Shown piece by piece: positions 6,773 to 14,512 of a stretch of DNA of 23,908 nt. Source of the stretch: a virus; the IMG/VR virus record IMGVR_UViG_3300020442_001473, positions 1-23,908 of that record. One strand, written 5' to 3'. A model generated the notes under the pieces. That model did no database searches. It saw nothing but the letters and a program-made list of their open reading frames with translations, and had not been told where the DNA came from. Position numbers and translations under genes: made by a program. How positions within the stretch are numbered: position 1 is the first letter of the stretch; every line of letters begins with the position of its first letter.

Positions 6773-7565
6773 GTTTAATCTTGTAGGAGATACGTTCAAT
6801 TATATTGACGCTCCCAGATGCTCAGTAGCAGGAAAAGAATCTAAACTTACTGAATGGGTTGATCAAGGTGGTGATGGTACATTCTATGTGGATGCTGCCA
6901 TTGGACTTGGCCTTCAGGACAGTATGCCAGGTCCTAAGTATGCATGGATTCTTGAGTCTGCTGCTATTCTTCCACAAATCACAGACTTTGTGAAAGGTGG
7001 TGGATGGAAACAAATGGTTGAATCGTTTGATTTGATTTTCACTCATAATCAAGAACTCATCAACATTGATCCAACTAAGTTCAAGTGGGTTCCTGCACAA
7101 GGTACATGGATTAAAGAACCTAAGGTCTATGATAAGACCAAGATGATCTCGATGATTGCATCAAACAAGAACATGTGTGATGGCCATCGTAAGCGTCTTG
7201 AATGGGTAGAACGATTCAGAGATCAGGTTGATTTCTTTGGTAGAGGATTCTCTACTGAAATTGCCAAGAAGGAAGAAGGTCTGTGTGATTACATGTTCTC
7301 TATTGCAATTGAGAATGCATCATATGAAACCTATTTTACCGAGAAACTATTAGATTGTTTTGCAACAGGAACTATTCCTGTTTACTATGGTGCTCCAAAT
7401 ATTGGAGATGTTTTCAATAGGGATGGCATCATTGATCTATCAGAAGAGTTTGATGTATCCGAAGAAATCTACTATAGTAAGATGGATGCAATCAAAGAGA
7501 ACTTAGAAATTACTAAGTCCATGGAAATACTAGAAGACTTTATTTGGGAGACCTATTTTAAATGA
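6759..7565 (+). CDS. GT10-family fucosyltransferase-like enzyme
   Basis: A 268-residue protein with the alpha-1,3/4-fucosyltransferase (GT10) donor-binding block: YMFSIAIENASYETYFTEK (178-196) followed by LLDCFATGTIPVYYGAP (197-213), plus the preceding KMISMIASNKN strand (128-138) and DFFGRG (158-163). GT10 enzymes use GDP-L-fucose, and GDP-L-galactose differs only at C6. The gene overlaps the epimerase gene by 14 bases, so donor synthesis and transfer look linked. ATG 6759 is chosen; the upstream in-frame extension lies inside the epimerase gene. No membrane anchor, consistent with cytoplasmic action. Confidence 0.85.
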   Translation: MAKHKFNLVGDTFNYIDAPRCSVAGKESKLTEWVDQGGDGTFYVDAAIGLGLQDSMPGPKYAWILESAAILPQITDFVKGGGWKQMVESFDLIFTHNQELINIDPTKFKWVPAQGTWIKEPKVYDKTKMISMIASNKNMCDGHRKRLEWVERFRDQVDFFGRGFSTEIAKKEEGLCDYMFSIAIENASYETYFTEKLLDCFATGTIPVYYGAPNIGDVFNRDGIIDLSEEFDVSEEIYYSKMDAIKENLEITKSMEILEDFIWETYFK

Positions 7566-8104
7566 GCAGAGAACTTTACAACAGAGCGGCCGCAGAGGGA
7601 AAGAATCCCATGCACTACATTTACGAAGACCTTGGAATTAAACGAGACTGTAAGTATTTTGTAGAAACTGGCACTCACCTTGGTGGTAGTGTTGATGTTG
7701 CACTAGAACTTGGATTTGATAAAATCTTTAGTTGTGAGATTATGACAGATCGTTATAATCATTGCATGAATAAGTATGAGAGTAATGATAATGTTTATCT
7801 TTGGAATGGAACTTCTTTAGATTGTTTCCCTGACATTGTAAAACAACTTGATCAGAAATCTTTGTTCTGGCTTGATGCTCATGGAGAAGGTGGTGGTGTA
7901 CCTACCTTTGAAGAACTTGATATCATTGCAACATCCCCAATCAAGAATCACAGTATTTTGATTGATGATGTGCCTGTTTATTTTTCACAAAACAAGCAAG
8001 AACTAAAAGATAAGATTCTTTCTGTAAATCCAGATTATACGATTGTTGAATATCAAACAATCAACGAACATAAAGATTATGTGATTGGAGCATTTGTTGA
8101 ATGA
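7562..8104 (+). CDS. Putative SAM-dependent methyltransferase
   Basis: A 180-residue Rossmann-like protein. A motif I-like loop FVETGTHLGGS (around residues 33-43) is followed by an acidic strand end (FSCEI), an NGTSLD segment, then FWLDAH and SILIDDV strands, an arrangement seen in class I methyltransferases of glycan clusters. Substrate is unknown; O-methylation of a sugar is the likeliest role from context. Both ends overlap neighbours by four bases (ATGA). An in-frame NotI-like GCGGCCGC at 7586 encodes Ala residues and looks like chance. Confidence 0.65.
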   Translation: MSRELYNRAAAEGKNPMHYIYEDLGIKRDCKYFVETGTHLGGSVDVALELGFDKIFSCEIMTDRYNHCMNKYESNDNVYLWNGTSLDCFPDIVKQLDQKSLFWLDAHGEGGGVPTFEELDIIATSPIKNHSILIDDVPVYFSQNKQELKDKILSVNPDYTIVEYQTINEHKDYVIGAFVE

Positions 8105-8856
8105 GTGACAAAGTTTGTGTAATTAAACAACCAGCAGGAATTGGTGATATTTTCTTCTGTCAAAAAATTGCACAGTCTGTTTTGTCAGGAACTGATTGTA
8201 CGAAAGTTATCTGGCCTGTAGCATCAACGTATTCTTATCTGAAAGATTATATGATCGCAGATAATGTAGAGTTTGTTGATGAGAGTTCTGACTTTGCTTA
8301 CAAGAGTGTCTACAACTCAAACAGTATCTACATGGTAAATACTGAGCAGTTTTTATTTGTACCTCTTCAGACAGCAGACTACGTTCAGAAGACTTCTAAG
8401 CGTCACAATAATCCACTAGGCCATGGTCACATGAAGTATGACTTCTGTGGTGTTGACTATGATGATTGGAAGGAGTACTTTAATTTCTCTCGTAATGATG
8501 AAAGAGAAAATGCTTTGATTGAAAAGATTGGTCTTGACATTACAAAACCATATAATCTAATCAACAATAATTGTGGCACCTATCCTAATTTTGGTAAGAG
8601 AGAAGATATCAAAACTAATAATGAATATCCAAATGTATACATGGATTTCTATGAAGGTGTAACCTTATTTGATTGGGTCAAGATTTTTGAAAATGCTGAA
8701 GAAATTCATACAGTAGAAACGTCAGTATATTATATTCTAGAGAAACTAAATTTGGAAAAGGTTTACATCTATGCTAAACCAACTCCAGAAAATAGAGCAA
8801 ATGACTTTTCGTACATGAAAGAACATTGCAGTAATAAATGGACATACATTAATTAA
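8101..8856 (+). CDS. Putative GT-B-type glycosyltransferase with GIGD motif
   Basis: A 251-residue protein starting with a beta strand and Gly-rich loop, KQPAGIGDIFF (9-19), as in heptosyltransferase/GT9-like GT-B proteins. A late EIHTVETSVYYILEKL helix resembles the nucleotide-binding segment before the C-terminal strand of those enzymes. No signal or membrane segments. The sequence is too diverged for a family call. A similar GIGD-starting gene lies at 11079-11921. Confidence 0.55.
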   Translation: MSDKVCVIKQPAGIGDIFFCQKIAQSVLSGTDCTKVIWPVASTYSYLKDYMIADNVEFVDESSDFAYKSVYNSNSIYMVNTEQFLFVPLQTADYVQKTSKRHNNPLGHGHMKYDFCGVDYDDWKEYFNFSRNDERENALIEKIGLDITKPYNLINNNCGTYPNFGKREDIKTNNEYPNVYMDFYEGVTLFDWVKIFENAEEIHTVETSVYYILEKLNLEKVYIYAKPTPENRANDFSYMKEHCSNKWTYIN

Positions 8857-8857
8857 A

Positions 8858-9880
8858 ATGAAAGCAGCAGTATTAGAAAAGATTAATTCACCTCTGTCAG
8901 TCAGAGACGATGTAGAGTTGAGTGAACTCGAAGTTGGACAAGTCCTAGTAAAGGTTCTTGTCAGTGGTCTCTGTGGAGCACAACTTCATGAGATTCGTGG
9001 CCATAAAGGTAATGAGAAGTTTCTTCCTCACATGATGGGTCATGAAGGATGTGGAATCGTGGAGGAAGTTGGACCAGGTGTCACCACTGTAAAGGTTGGT
9101 GATAAAGTGGTTATGCACTGGCGACCTGGAAGTGGTATTGAATCCCCATTCCCCAAGTACCTGATGGATGATAAATGGATGACGAGTGGTAAGTGTACCA
9201 CTCTTAGTGAGTATTCAATCGTTTCTGAGAATCGAGTTACTACTGTCCCTCATGACACTCCTCCAGATCTCTGTGCTATTCTTGGATGTGCCCTTACAAC
9301 TGCTATGGGTATCATTGATAATGAAGCAGATCTGAAGTTTGGTGAAAGCATTGCTGTCGTTGGATGTGGTGGTGTTGGCCTGAATATTCTTCAGGGTGCA
9401 GCATTAAAGAGTGCATGTCCAATCTATGCAATTGATAATAATTCAAATAAAAGAGATCTTTGCTTTACTGCAGGAGCATCTATCTTTGTAGAAAGTATTT
9501 CAGATATCAATGAAAAACTTGATGTGATTATTGATACTACTGGTATCCCAGAAGTCATCAGTGCCTGCGTGTCTAAATTATCAGGTACGGGTCGTATGAT
9601 TCTGGTTGGCCAACCTGCGCCTGGAAGAGGCATAGAGGTCATGAATGCAGTTAATCTGTTCAGTGGTATGGGTCAAACCATCAAGGCAACTCAGGGAGGC
9701 AAGACAAACCCTGCAGAGGATATTCCTCGCTATGTCAAAATGCATCAGGAAGGCATTCTTGATGTTCACCAGTTCGTCACCCATACATTTAAACTAGACC
9801 AAGTAAACGAAGCATTTGACTTGCTTAGAAGCGGAAATGCTGGTAGAATTATTATTGAAATAGGAGAAACAAACGCATGA
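8858..9880 (+). CDS. Zinc-type medium-chain alcohol dehydrogenase family protein
   Basis: A 340-residue MDR protein. Catalytic zinc ligands are apparent: Cys39 in GLCG, His62-Glu63 in MGHEGCG, and Cys144 in LGCALTTAMG. The NAD(P)-binding loop is VVGCGGVG (167-174). The four-cysteine structural zinc lobe found in many family members is absent; the corresponding region (about 88-115) has only one Cys. It oxidises or reduces an alcohol/ketone, here most likely on a sugar-derived substrate. It directly precedes and overlaps (ATGA) the thiamine-diphosphate enzyme gene, hinting at a shared pathway. Confidence 0.88.
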   Translation: MKAAVLEKINSPLSVRDDVELSELEVGQVLVKVLVSGLCGAQLHEIRGHKGNEKFLPHMMGHEGCGIVEEVGPGVTTVKVGDKVVMHWRPGSGIESPFPKYLMDDKWMTSGKCTTLSEYSIVSENRVTTVPHDTPPDLCAILGCALTTAMGIIDNEADLKFGESIAVVGCGGVGLNILQGAALKSACPIYAIDNNSNKRDLCFTAGASIFVESISDINEKLDVIIDTTGIPEVISACVSKLSGTGRMILVGQPAPGRGIEVMNAVNLFSGMGQTIKATQGGKTNPAEDIPRYVKMHQEGILDVHQFVTHTFKLDQVNEAFDLLRSGNAGRIIIEIGETNA

Positions 9881-11079
9881 GAGGCACTGAATGGACGCCG
9901 GAGAAACTAAGTGAGTTTTCAGATCATATTGCAGAAGTGCATGATTCTGGATATCTTCCCTTCACAGTTCACCTATGTGGTGGCAATGAGCAGCAACTAA
10001 TCGATATCTTTGCTGACATTAATGAAGGTGACTATGTTCTCTCTACTCATAGAAACTCTTATCATGCACTTCTTCATGGAATTCCTCCTGAAGAAGTAGA
10101 ACAGAAGATGCGTGATGGTCGTAGCATGTTCATGTTTGATCGTGAACGTAACTTCTATGTGTCTGCAATCATTGGTGGTACTCCTGGTATTGCTGTTGGT
10201 ATTGGTTGGGCTCTGAAACGAAAGAAGTCTGATCAACGTGTGTGGTGCTTCGTTGGCGATGGTATTGAAGATACTGGTCACTTTGCAGAAGCAGTTCGAT
10301 ATGTTGATGGATGGAATCTTCCTGTCACCTTTGTCATTGAAGATGATGGTATGGCAGTGAATGCATCTAAGGCATCACGTTGGGGTACAGACAAAGATCT
10401 TGAATGGCCTGATTGCGTTGTTCGTTATCACTATACTAAGAATCGTCCACACATTCGCACAGGAAACTTTGCTCCCCTGGATGTGATGAAGTCTGTCATG
10501 AAGACTGATGAAGAGTATTTCCCTCTTCTCGAAGAACGTTCTACAGATCTGGATATCAAAGAAGCAGGTCTCTCATTCAAAGACTCTGTGTCTCTAGCAA
10601 TGACTGAGATGGGTGATCAAGGAGATATCTTCATTGGTTACAGTATTGTCCCTGGAGACGCGATGGGAACACTTGAAAGTGTGAACCTTGATCAGAAGAT
10701 TGAAACACCTGTTGCAGAGAACCTAATGGTTGGTCTTGCAATTGGTATGGCATTTGAAGGATTCAGGCCTGTGGTTTACTTTGAACGACATGACTTTATG
10801 CTTGTTGCTGCAGATGCTATCGTTAATCATGTAGATAAGATTGAACGAATTTCTCATGGTGAGTTCAAATGTCCTGTGATCTTCAAAACTGTTGTTGATG
10901 ACAGCACCCTCTTCTATTCTGGTCCTACACATGAACAGGACTTTACTAATGGTTTCCGTCACCTTGTAGACTTCCCTGTGTTTGATCCTCAAACTCCTGA
11001 TGAAGTCCTTGCTGCATATCGTTATGCACAAGAAAGTGATAGACCTTGTATGATTGTTGAACACAAAAAATTCTTCTGA
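9877..11079 (+). CDS. Thiamine-diphosphate E1-like enzyme, fused alpha and beta domains
   Basis: A 400-residue protein joining an E1-alpha-like PP domain (residues about 1-225) to an E1-beta-like pyrimidine domain (about 230-400). The PP domain shows THRNSYHALLHG, SMFMFDRERNFY, an IGGTPGIAVGIGWAL helix and the ThDP motif GDG at about residue 127 that ends in EDDG where most E1 proteins have (E)NNG. The beta part has TPVAENLMVGLAIGMA, carrying the expected catalytic Glu, and YFERHDFMLVAADAIVNHVDKI (in pieces). The transketolase C-terminal domain of normal E1-beta is missing. No E2 or E3 is nearby, so it is not an ordinary 2-oxoacid dehydrogenase. A carboligase or decarboxylase role in sugar modification is an inference. 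Confidence 0.82.
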   Translation: MRGTEWTPEKLSEFSDHIAEVHDSGYLPFTVHLCGGNEQQLIDIFADINEGDYVLSTHRNSYHALLHGIPPEEVEQKMRDGRSMFMFDRERNFYVSAIIGGTPGIAVGIGWALKRKKSDQRVWCFVGDGIEDTGHFAEAVRYVDGWNLPVTFVIEDDGMAVNASKASRWGTDKDLEWPDCVVRYHYTKNRPHIRTGNFAPLDVMKSVMKTDEEYFPLLEERSTDLDIKEAGLSFKDSVSLAMTEMGDQGDIFIGYSIVPGDAMGTLESVNLDQKIETPVAENLMVGLAIGMAFEGFRPVVYFERHDFMLVAADAIVNHVDKIERISHGEFKCPVIFKTVVDDSTLFYSGPTHEQDFTNGFRHLVDFPVFDPQTPDEVLAAYRYAQESDRPCMIVEHKKFF

Positions 11080-11921
11080 TGAAAACATATCTTTCTGTGG
11101 GAATTGGAGACATGCTGTGTCTCGATTCCCTTCTCGTTAATGAAGAACGAGAGAGCATCACTGAGATTTACTGGGCATGTAGATTTGGTACTGTCTTAGC
11201 CCCACTCTTTAAAAATAATCCATCATACCCTAACGTCACTACACAATACTTTATTGACGATGAGGTGGGAGCAAATGCAATGAGGAGTCTTGATCCCAAT
11301 GCTGCTCCCTTTTGGCATTTTAGGCCTGACTTTCCCAGAAACTTTAATATAGGTCTGAGTCTATTTGATTTAAGTGCAAATGATGTTCAGGCAATTGATG
11401 TTGCTGGAACTTTTGCTGAAGTGTGTGATGATGTTAGAAATGGAACTGCAGAGTTTCATGGATCTTCTTTTCTAAAGAATGCTAAGGATCCTGGGTATAG
11501 TGATTACATTCTGTTCCACTATCCAACATCAACTCGACCAAGGCAAGACATTGCTAGCATCACAGAATCTGATTGGCAGTTTGTAGAGGATCTGTCTCAG
11601 GAAACTGGTAAGCAAGTTATCATTGTTGCTGATCGTGAGATTGATGTTCCACTTACAAACTTTGAACTTCTAGTAAATCCTGATATTCAACATATCATTA
11701 ATCTTGTAGCATATTGTGATTACTATGCTGGATGTGATTCTTTCTGTGCTATACTTTCTGCAAAGAGACTTCCAAAAGAAAATCTATTTGTGAAGACTCA
11801 TGATCAGAATATCAAATCTAATCTATTGAGTGGAAACTCTGGATTCATGTATGCATACTTTAATCCACATCCACCAGAAGATATTGCATATTTCTATAAG
11901 CCTTATATTGGTAATCCATGA
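11079..11921 (+). CDS. Putative GT-B/GT9-like glycosyltransferase
   Basis: A 280-residue protein with an N-terminal LSVGIGDML loop (5-13) and a C-terminal segment, IINLVAYCDYYAGCDSF, that resembles the acceptor/donor-binding region of heptosyltransferase-like GT-B enzymes where a GxDSG-type loop follows a hydrophobic helix. It stands immediately before the ADP-heptose genes, so heptosyl transfer is a reasonable guess, no more. TGATG junction with the preceding gene and ATGA overlap with the next. Confidence 0.55.
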   Translation: MKTYLSVGIGDMLCLDSLLVNEERESITEIYWACRFGTVLAPLFKNNPSYPNVTTQYFIDDEVGANAMRSLDPNAAPFWHFRPDFPRNFNIGLSLFDLSANDVQAIDVAGTFAEVCDDVRNGTAEFHGSSFLKNAKDPGYSDYILFHYPTSTRPRQDIASITESDWQFVEDLSQETGKQVIIVADREIDVPLTNFELLVNPDIQHIINLVAYCDYYAGCDSFCAILSAKRLPKENLFVKTHDQNIKSNLLSGNSGFMYAYFNPHPPEDIAYFYKPYIGNP

Positions 11922-12649
11922 GTGGAATCTTAGTCATTGGCGAGACTTGCAGAGACGTATTTGTTTACTGTGATTCTAATAGATTGTGTCCTGAAGCACC
12001 TGTTCCTGTATTAAACATTGTTGACCAGAGGGAGAACCCTGGCATGGCTGGCAATGTTCGTAGGAATATTGAGAGTTTGTTAGGTGATGCAATTGATATC
12101 AACACCAACACAAACTGGTATGAGATTGCCAAGACCAGATATGTTCACAAAGAAAGCAATCACATGTTCTTTCGTGTGGATACAACTCAATCAATACCAA
12201 GAATTAATATCAAAGATATTGACTTTGGTTATGACTTGATTGTCATCTCTGATTATAATAAGGGATTCTTATTGGAAGAAGACATTGAATATATTTGTAC
12301 TAATCATTCAAATGTTTTTATCGATACTAAGAAAATTCTTGGTCCTTGGGTAAAAGATGCACGATATATCAAGATCAATGACTATGAATATCGTAATTCT
12401 GAACCATATCTAACTGAAGATATTAAGTATAAGATTATTCATACCATGGGTGGAAAGGGTTGTGAGTTTGCAGAGAGAAAATATCCCACTAAAAAGGTTG
12501 AAGTAAAGGATCTTTCTGGTGCAGGAGATACATTTATGGCTGGATTAGTGGTAAAATATATTGAAACCGAAGACATTGAGAAGAGTATTAAGTTTGCCAA
12601 TCAGTGTGCATCGAAAGTTGTAGCACAAAAAGGAGTTGCTGTATTATGA
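11918..12649 (+). CDS. PfkB-family kinase, heptose-7-phosphate kinase type
   Basis: A 243-residue ribokinase-fold protein like the N-terminal domain of HldE/RfaE. Features: LVIGETCRDVFVY, the diagnostic RLCPEAPVPV (22-31), NPGMAGNVRRN (40-50), ISDYNKG (110-116) and the catalytic anion-hole/base motif GAGDTF (201-206, Asp204). The family phosphorylates D-glycero-D-manno-heptose 7-phosphate at O1. It is about 70 residues shorter than the HldE kinase domain, mostly by loss in the middle. The adenylyltransferase half is a separate gene at 13431, so this is the split arrangement. An AGGAG at 12631 inside its end serves the next gene. Confidence 0.88.
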   Translation: MSGILVIGETCRDVFVYCDSNRLCPEAPVPVLNIVDQRENPGMAGNVRRNIESLLGDAIDINTNTNWYEIAKTRYVHKESNHMFFRVDTTQSIPRINIKDIDFGYDLIVISDYNKGFLLEEDIEYICTNHSNVFIDTKKILGPWVKDARYIKINDYEYRNSEPYLTEDIKYKIIHTMGGKGCEFAERKYPTKKVEVKDLSGAGDTFMAGLVVKYIETEDIEKSIKFANQCASKVVAQKGVAVL

Positions 12650-13434
12650 TTATTCTGACTGGATCTCAAGGATTCATTGGTAAAAAGTTTCTCAAGGCAC
12701 TACAAGATGCTGGTAAAGAAGTTATTGAAGTAGAGAAGAACGATAGTTGGCACTGGAGAAAAAACTTTTACAACTGGAAAGATGTAGAGTGTATTATTCA
12801 CCAAGGTGCAATGTCATCTACAACTAATACAAATTTAAAACAGATATTCACATACAATATCGAATACAGTGAATGGTTGTTTGAGCAAGCAGCAAAGAAT
12901 GATATTCCTGTTAAGTATGCATCTTCTGCATCTGTCTATGGCAATCAGCAAGGTATTATCAATCCACTGAATTACTATGCTCTATCTAAAGTAACCACTG
13001 ACTATTGGGTACAAGATCATATAGATGAGTTTCCTCTCATTCAAGGATTCAGGTACTTCAACGTCTATGGTGATGGGGAAGATGATAAAGGAGATCAAGC
13101 AAGCCCAGTTAGTAAGTTTACAAAGCAAGTTCAAGAGACTGGTAAACTTAAATTGTTTGAAGGATCTGATAAGTTCTTAAGAGATTTTATTTGCGTTGAT
13201 GATATTGTTGATCTAGTTCTCAATAATAAAAAGAAGTCTGGTATCTACGATCTTGGCACTAGTAAACCTGTAAGTTTCCAACATGTTGCAGAATGCGTGG
13301 CAAAGAAGTATAATGGAGAGATTGAATACATTCCATTCCCAGATCACTTGAAAGGGAAGTATCAAGATTACACCTGTGCAAAACCAACATGGGGTGATTA
13401 TAAATTTACTACTGTAGAGGATTATCTTAAATGA
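12646..13434 (+). CDS. hldD: ADP-L-glycero-D-manno-heptose 6-epimerase
   Basis: A 262-residue extended SDR with strong HldD features: GSQGFIG (6-12), HQGAMSSTT (52-60), KYASSASVYG (90-99), YxxxK as Tyr111/Lys115, GFRYFNVYG, KLFEGSDKFLRDFICVDDI (in pieces) and IEYIPFPDHLKGKYQ. It interconverts the D,D and L,D forms of ADP-heptose, the donor for LPS inner-core heptosyl transfer. Typical HldD is about 310 residues; this one is trimmed in the N-terminal loops. ATG 12646 overlaps the kinase stop and has AGGAG ten bases upstream, which fixes the start over the upstream in-frame extension. Confidence 0.93.
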   Translation: MIILTGSQGFIGKKFLKALQDAGKEVIEVEKNDSWHWRKNFYNWKDVECIIHQGAMSSTTNTNLKQIFTYNIEYSEWLFEQAAKNDIPVKYASSASVYGNQQGIINPLNYYALSKVTTDYWVQDHIDEFPLIQGFRYFNVYGDGEDDKGDQASPVSKFTKQVQETGKLKLFEGSDKFLRDFICVDDIVDLVLNNKKKSGIYDLGTSKPVSFQHVAECVAKKYNGEIEYIPFPDHLKGKYQDYTCAKPTWGDYKFTTVEDYLK

Positions 13435-13829
13435 AGACCATCTGGACAAATGGATGCTTTGACATTCTTCACCCAGGACACATTGAACTGTTCAGAGCAT
13501 GTAAGGCTCTTGGAGATCGTTTGATTGTTGGCATCGATACTGATGAGAAGGTAAAAAGGGATAAAGGTTATTCTAGACCTGTCAATGACATCTGCTTCAG
13601 ATATACGATGCTGCAAGGTATTAAGTACATTGACGATATTCATATCTTTGATAGTCGCACAGAGTTGGAAGAGTTGATTCAATTCTATACTCCTGATGTT
13701 CTAGTTGTTGGTGGCGATTGGAGAGATGGAGATGTTGTTGGTCGTGAATATGCAAAAGAAGTAAGATTCTTTAATCGCGTTGGTGGTTATTCTTCCACAA
13801 AAATTATTAATAAAATTCAAAACTCATGA
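13431..13829 (+). CDS. Heptose 1-phosphate adenylyltransferase (HldE C-domain type)
   Basis: A 132-residue nucleotidyltransferase matching the C-terminal domain of HldE: TNGCFDILHPGH with HxGH at 14-17, GDRLIVGIDTDEKVKRDKG (28-46) and RPVND, PDVLVVGGDWRDGDVVG, and the closing YSSTKIINKI motif (120-129). It joins AMP to heptose 1-phosphate giving ADP-heptose. It overlaps hldD and the HAD phosphatase gene by ATGA junctions, completing a kinase-epimerase-adenylyltransferase-phosphatase order. It shares fold and end motif with the 909-1412 protein but is the better match to the heptose family. Confidence 0.9.
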   Translation: MKTIWTNGCFDILHPGHIELFRACKALGDRLIVGIDTDEKVKRDKGYSRPVNDICFRYTMLQGIKYIDDIHIFDSRTELEELIQFYTPDVLVVGGDWRDGDVVGREYAKEVRFFNRVGGYSSTKIINKIQNS

Positions 13830-14164
13830 GATACGTTGTTGATATTGATGGAACTATCTGTACCCCTGGAGAAACAGAGGAGACAAGGTATACACAAGCC
13901 TTGCCAATTCAAGATAGAATTGATAAAATAAATAGGTTGTACGATGAAGGACATACAATCGTATATCTTACTGCCAGAGGAATGGGTAGGCATAAGAACA
14001 ATGCAGACAAAGCAAAAGAAGAATTTTACGAACTTACAGAGATACAATTAAGTTTGTGGGGATGTAGGTATCATCAATTGTTTCTTGGTAAACCTTCTGG
14101 AGATTATTACATCGATGACAAAGGGGTAAACGATAATGACTTCTTCAAGACCGAAGCAGACTGA
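13826..14164 (+). CDS. HAD-family phosphatase
   Basis: A 112-residue minimal HAD phosphatase: VVDIDGT (4-10) with nucleophile Asp6 and Asp8, IVYLTARG with Thr49, LGKPSGDYYIDDKG with Lys89 and Asp97/Asp98. All four HAD motifs are present without a cap domain. Position after the three heptose genes makes it a candidate for the GmhB step (removing the C7 phosphate of heptose 1,7-bisphosphate), though GmhB proteins are larger and have zinc-binding cysteines not seen here. A general sugar-phosphate phosphatase is the alternative. Confidence 0.8.
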   Translation: MRYVVDIDGTICTPGETEETRYTQALPIQDRIDKINRLYDEGHTIVYLTARGMGRHKNNADKAKEEFYELTEIQLSLWGCRYHQLFLGKPSGDYYIDDKGVNDNDFFKTEAD

Positions 14165-14510
14165 TGCAATTCAATTAGTCCCTAAAGGATGGGGCTATGA
14201 AAAATGGATTGTGAATTGTGATCAGTACTGTGGAAAAATTCTGCATATGGTAAAAGGTAAGCGTTGCTCCTGGCATATGCATAAGATTAAAGATGAAGTA
14301 TTTTATGTCCAAAGTGGGAAGATTAAAATCTACTATGGGTGGAGTGATATGCTTGACATGGCTTCTGTTGCAACTTTAGAAAAGGGAGACAAGTTTCATA
14401 TCCCCACTGGAATGCGTCACCAGATGATTGCTCTAGAAGATACTGAATTGTTTGAATTTTCTACAGAGCATTTTGACGAAGATAGTTATAGACTTATCAA
14501 AGGGGATTGA
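14136..14510 (+). CDS. Cupin-domain protein, possibly a sugar-phosphate isomerase
   Basis: A 124-residue single-domain cupin. The metal-ligand set is intact: His47 and His49 in WHMH, Glu54 in DEVFYV and His95 in GMRHQM, within the usual beta-barrel motifs. The N-terminal KGWGYEKWIV resembles mannose-6-phosphate isomerase type cupins. Activity cannot be assigned. The ATG at 14136 lies inside the phosphatase gene, a 29-base overlap; the next in-frame Met would remove the first barrel strand, so the early start is kept. A good AGGGG site near its end serves the following gene. Confidence 0.75.
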   Translation: MTSSRPKQTDAIQLVPKGWGYEKWIVNCDQYCGKILHMVKGKRCSWHMHKIKDEVFYVQSGKIKIYYGWSDMLDMASVATLEKGDKFHIPTGMRHQMIALEDTELFEFSTEHFDEDSYRLIKGD

Positions 14511-14512
14511 AT

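Noticed and set aside
7586-7593. GCGGCCGC (NotI-like) as a cloning or assembly artefact
   Set aside because: It is in frame in a continuous gene, encodes plausible Ala residues, and flanking sequence shows no break.
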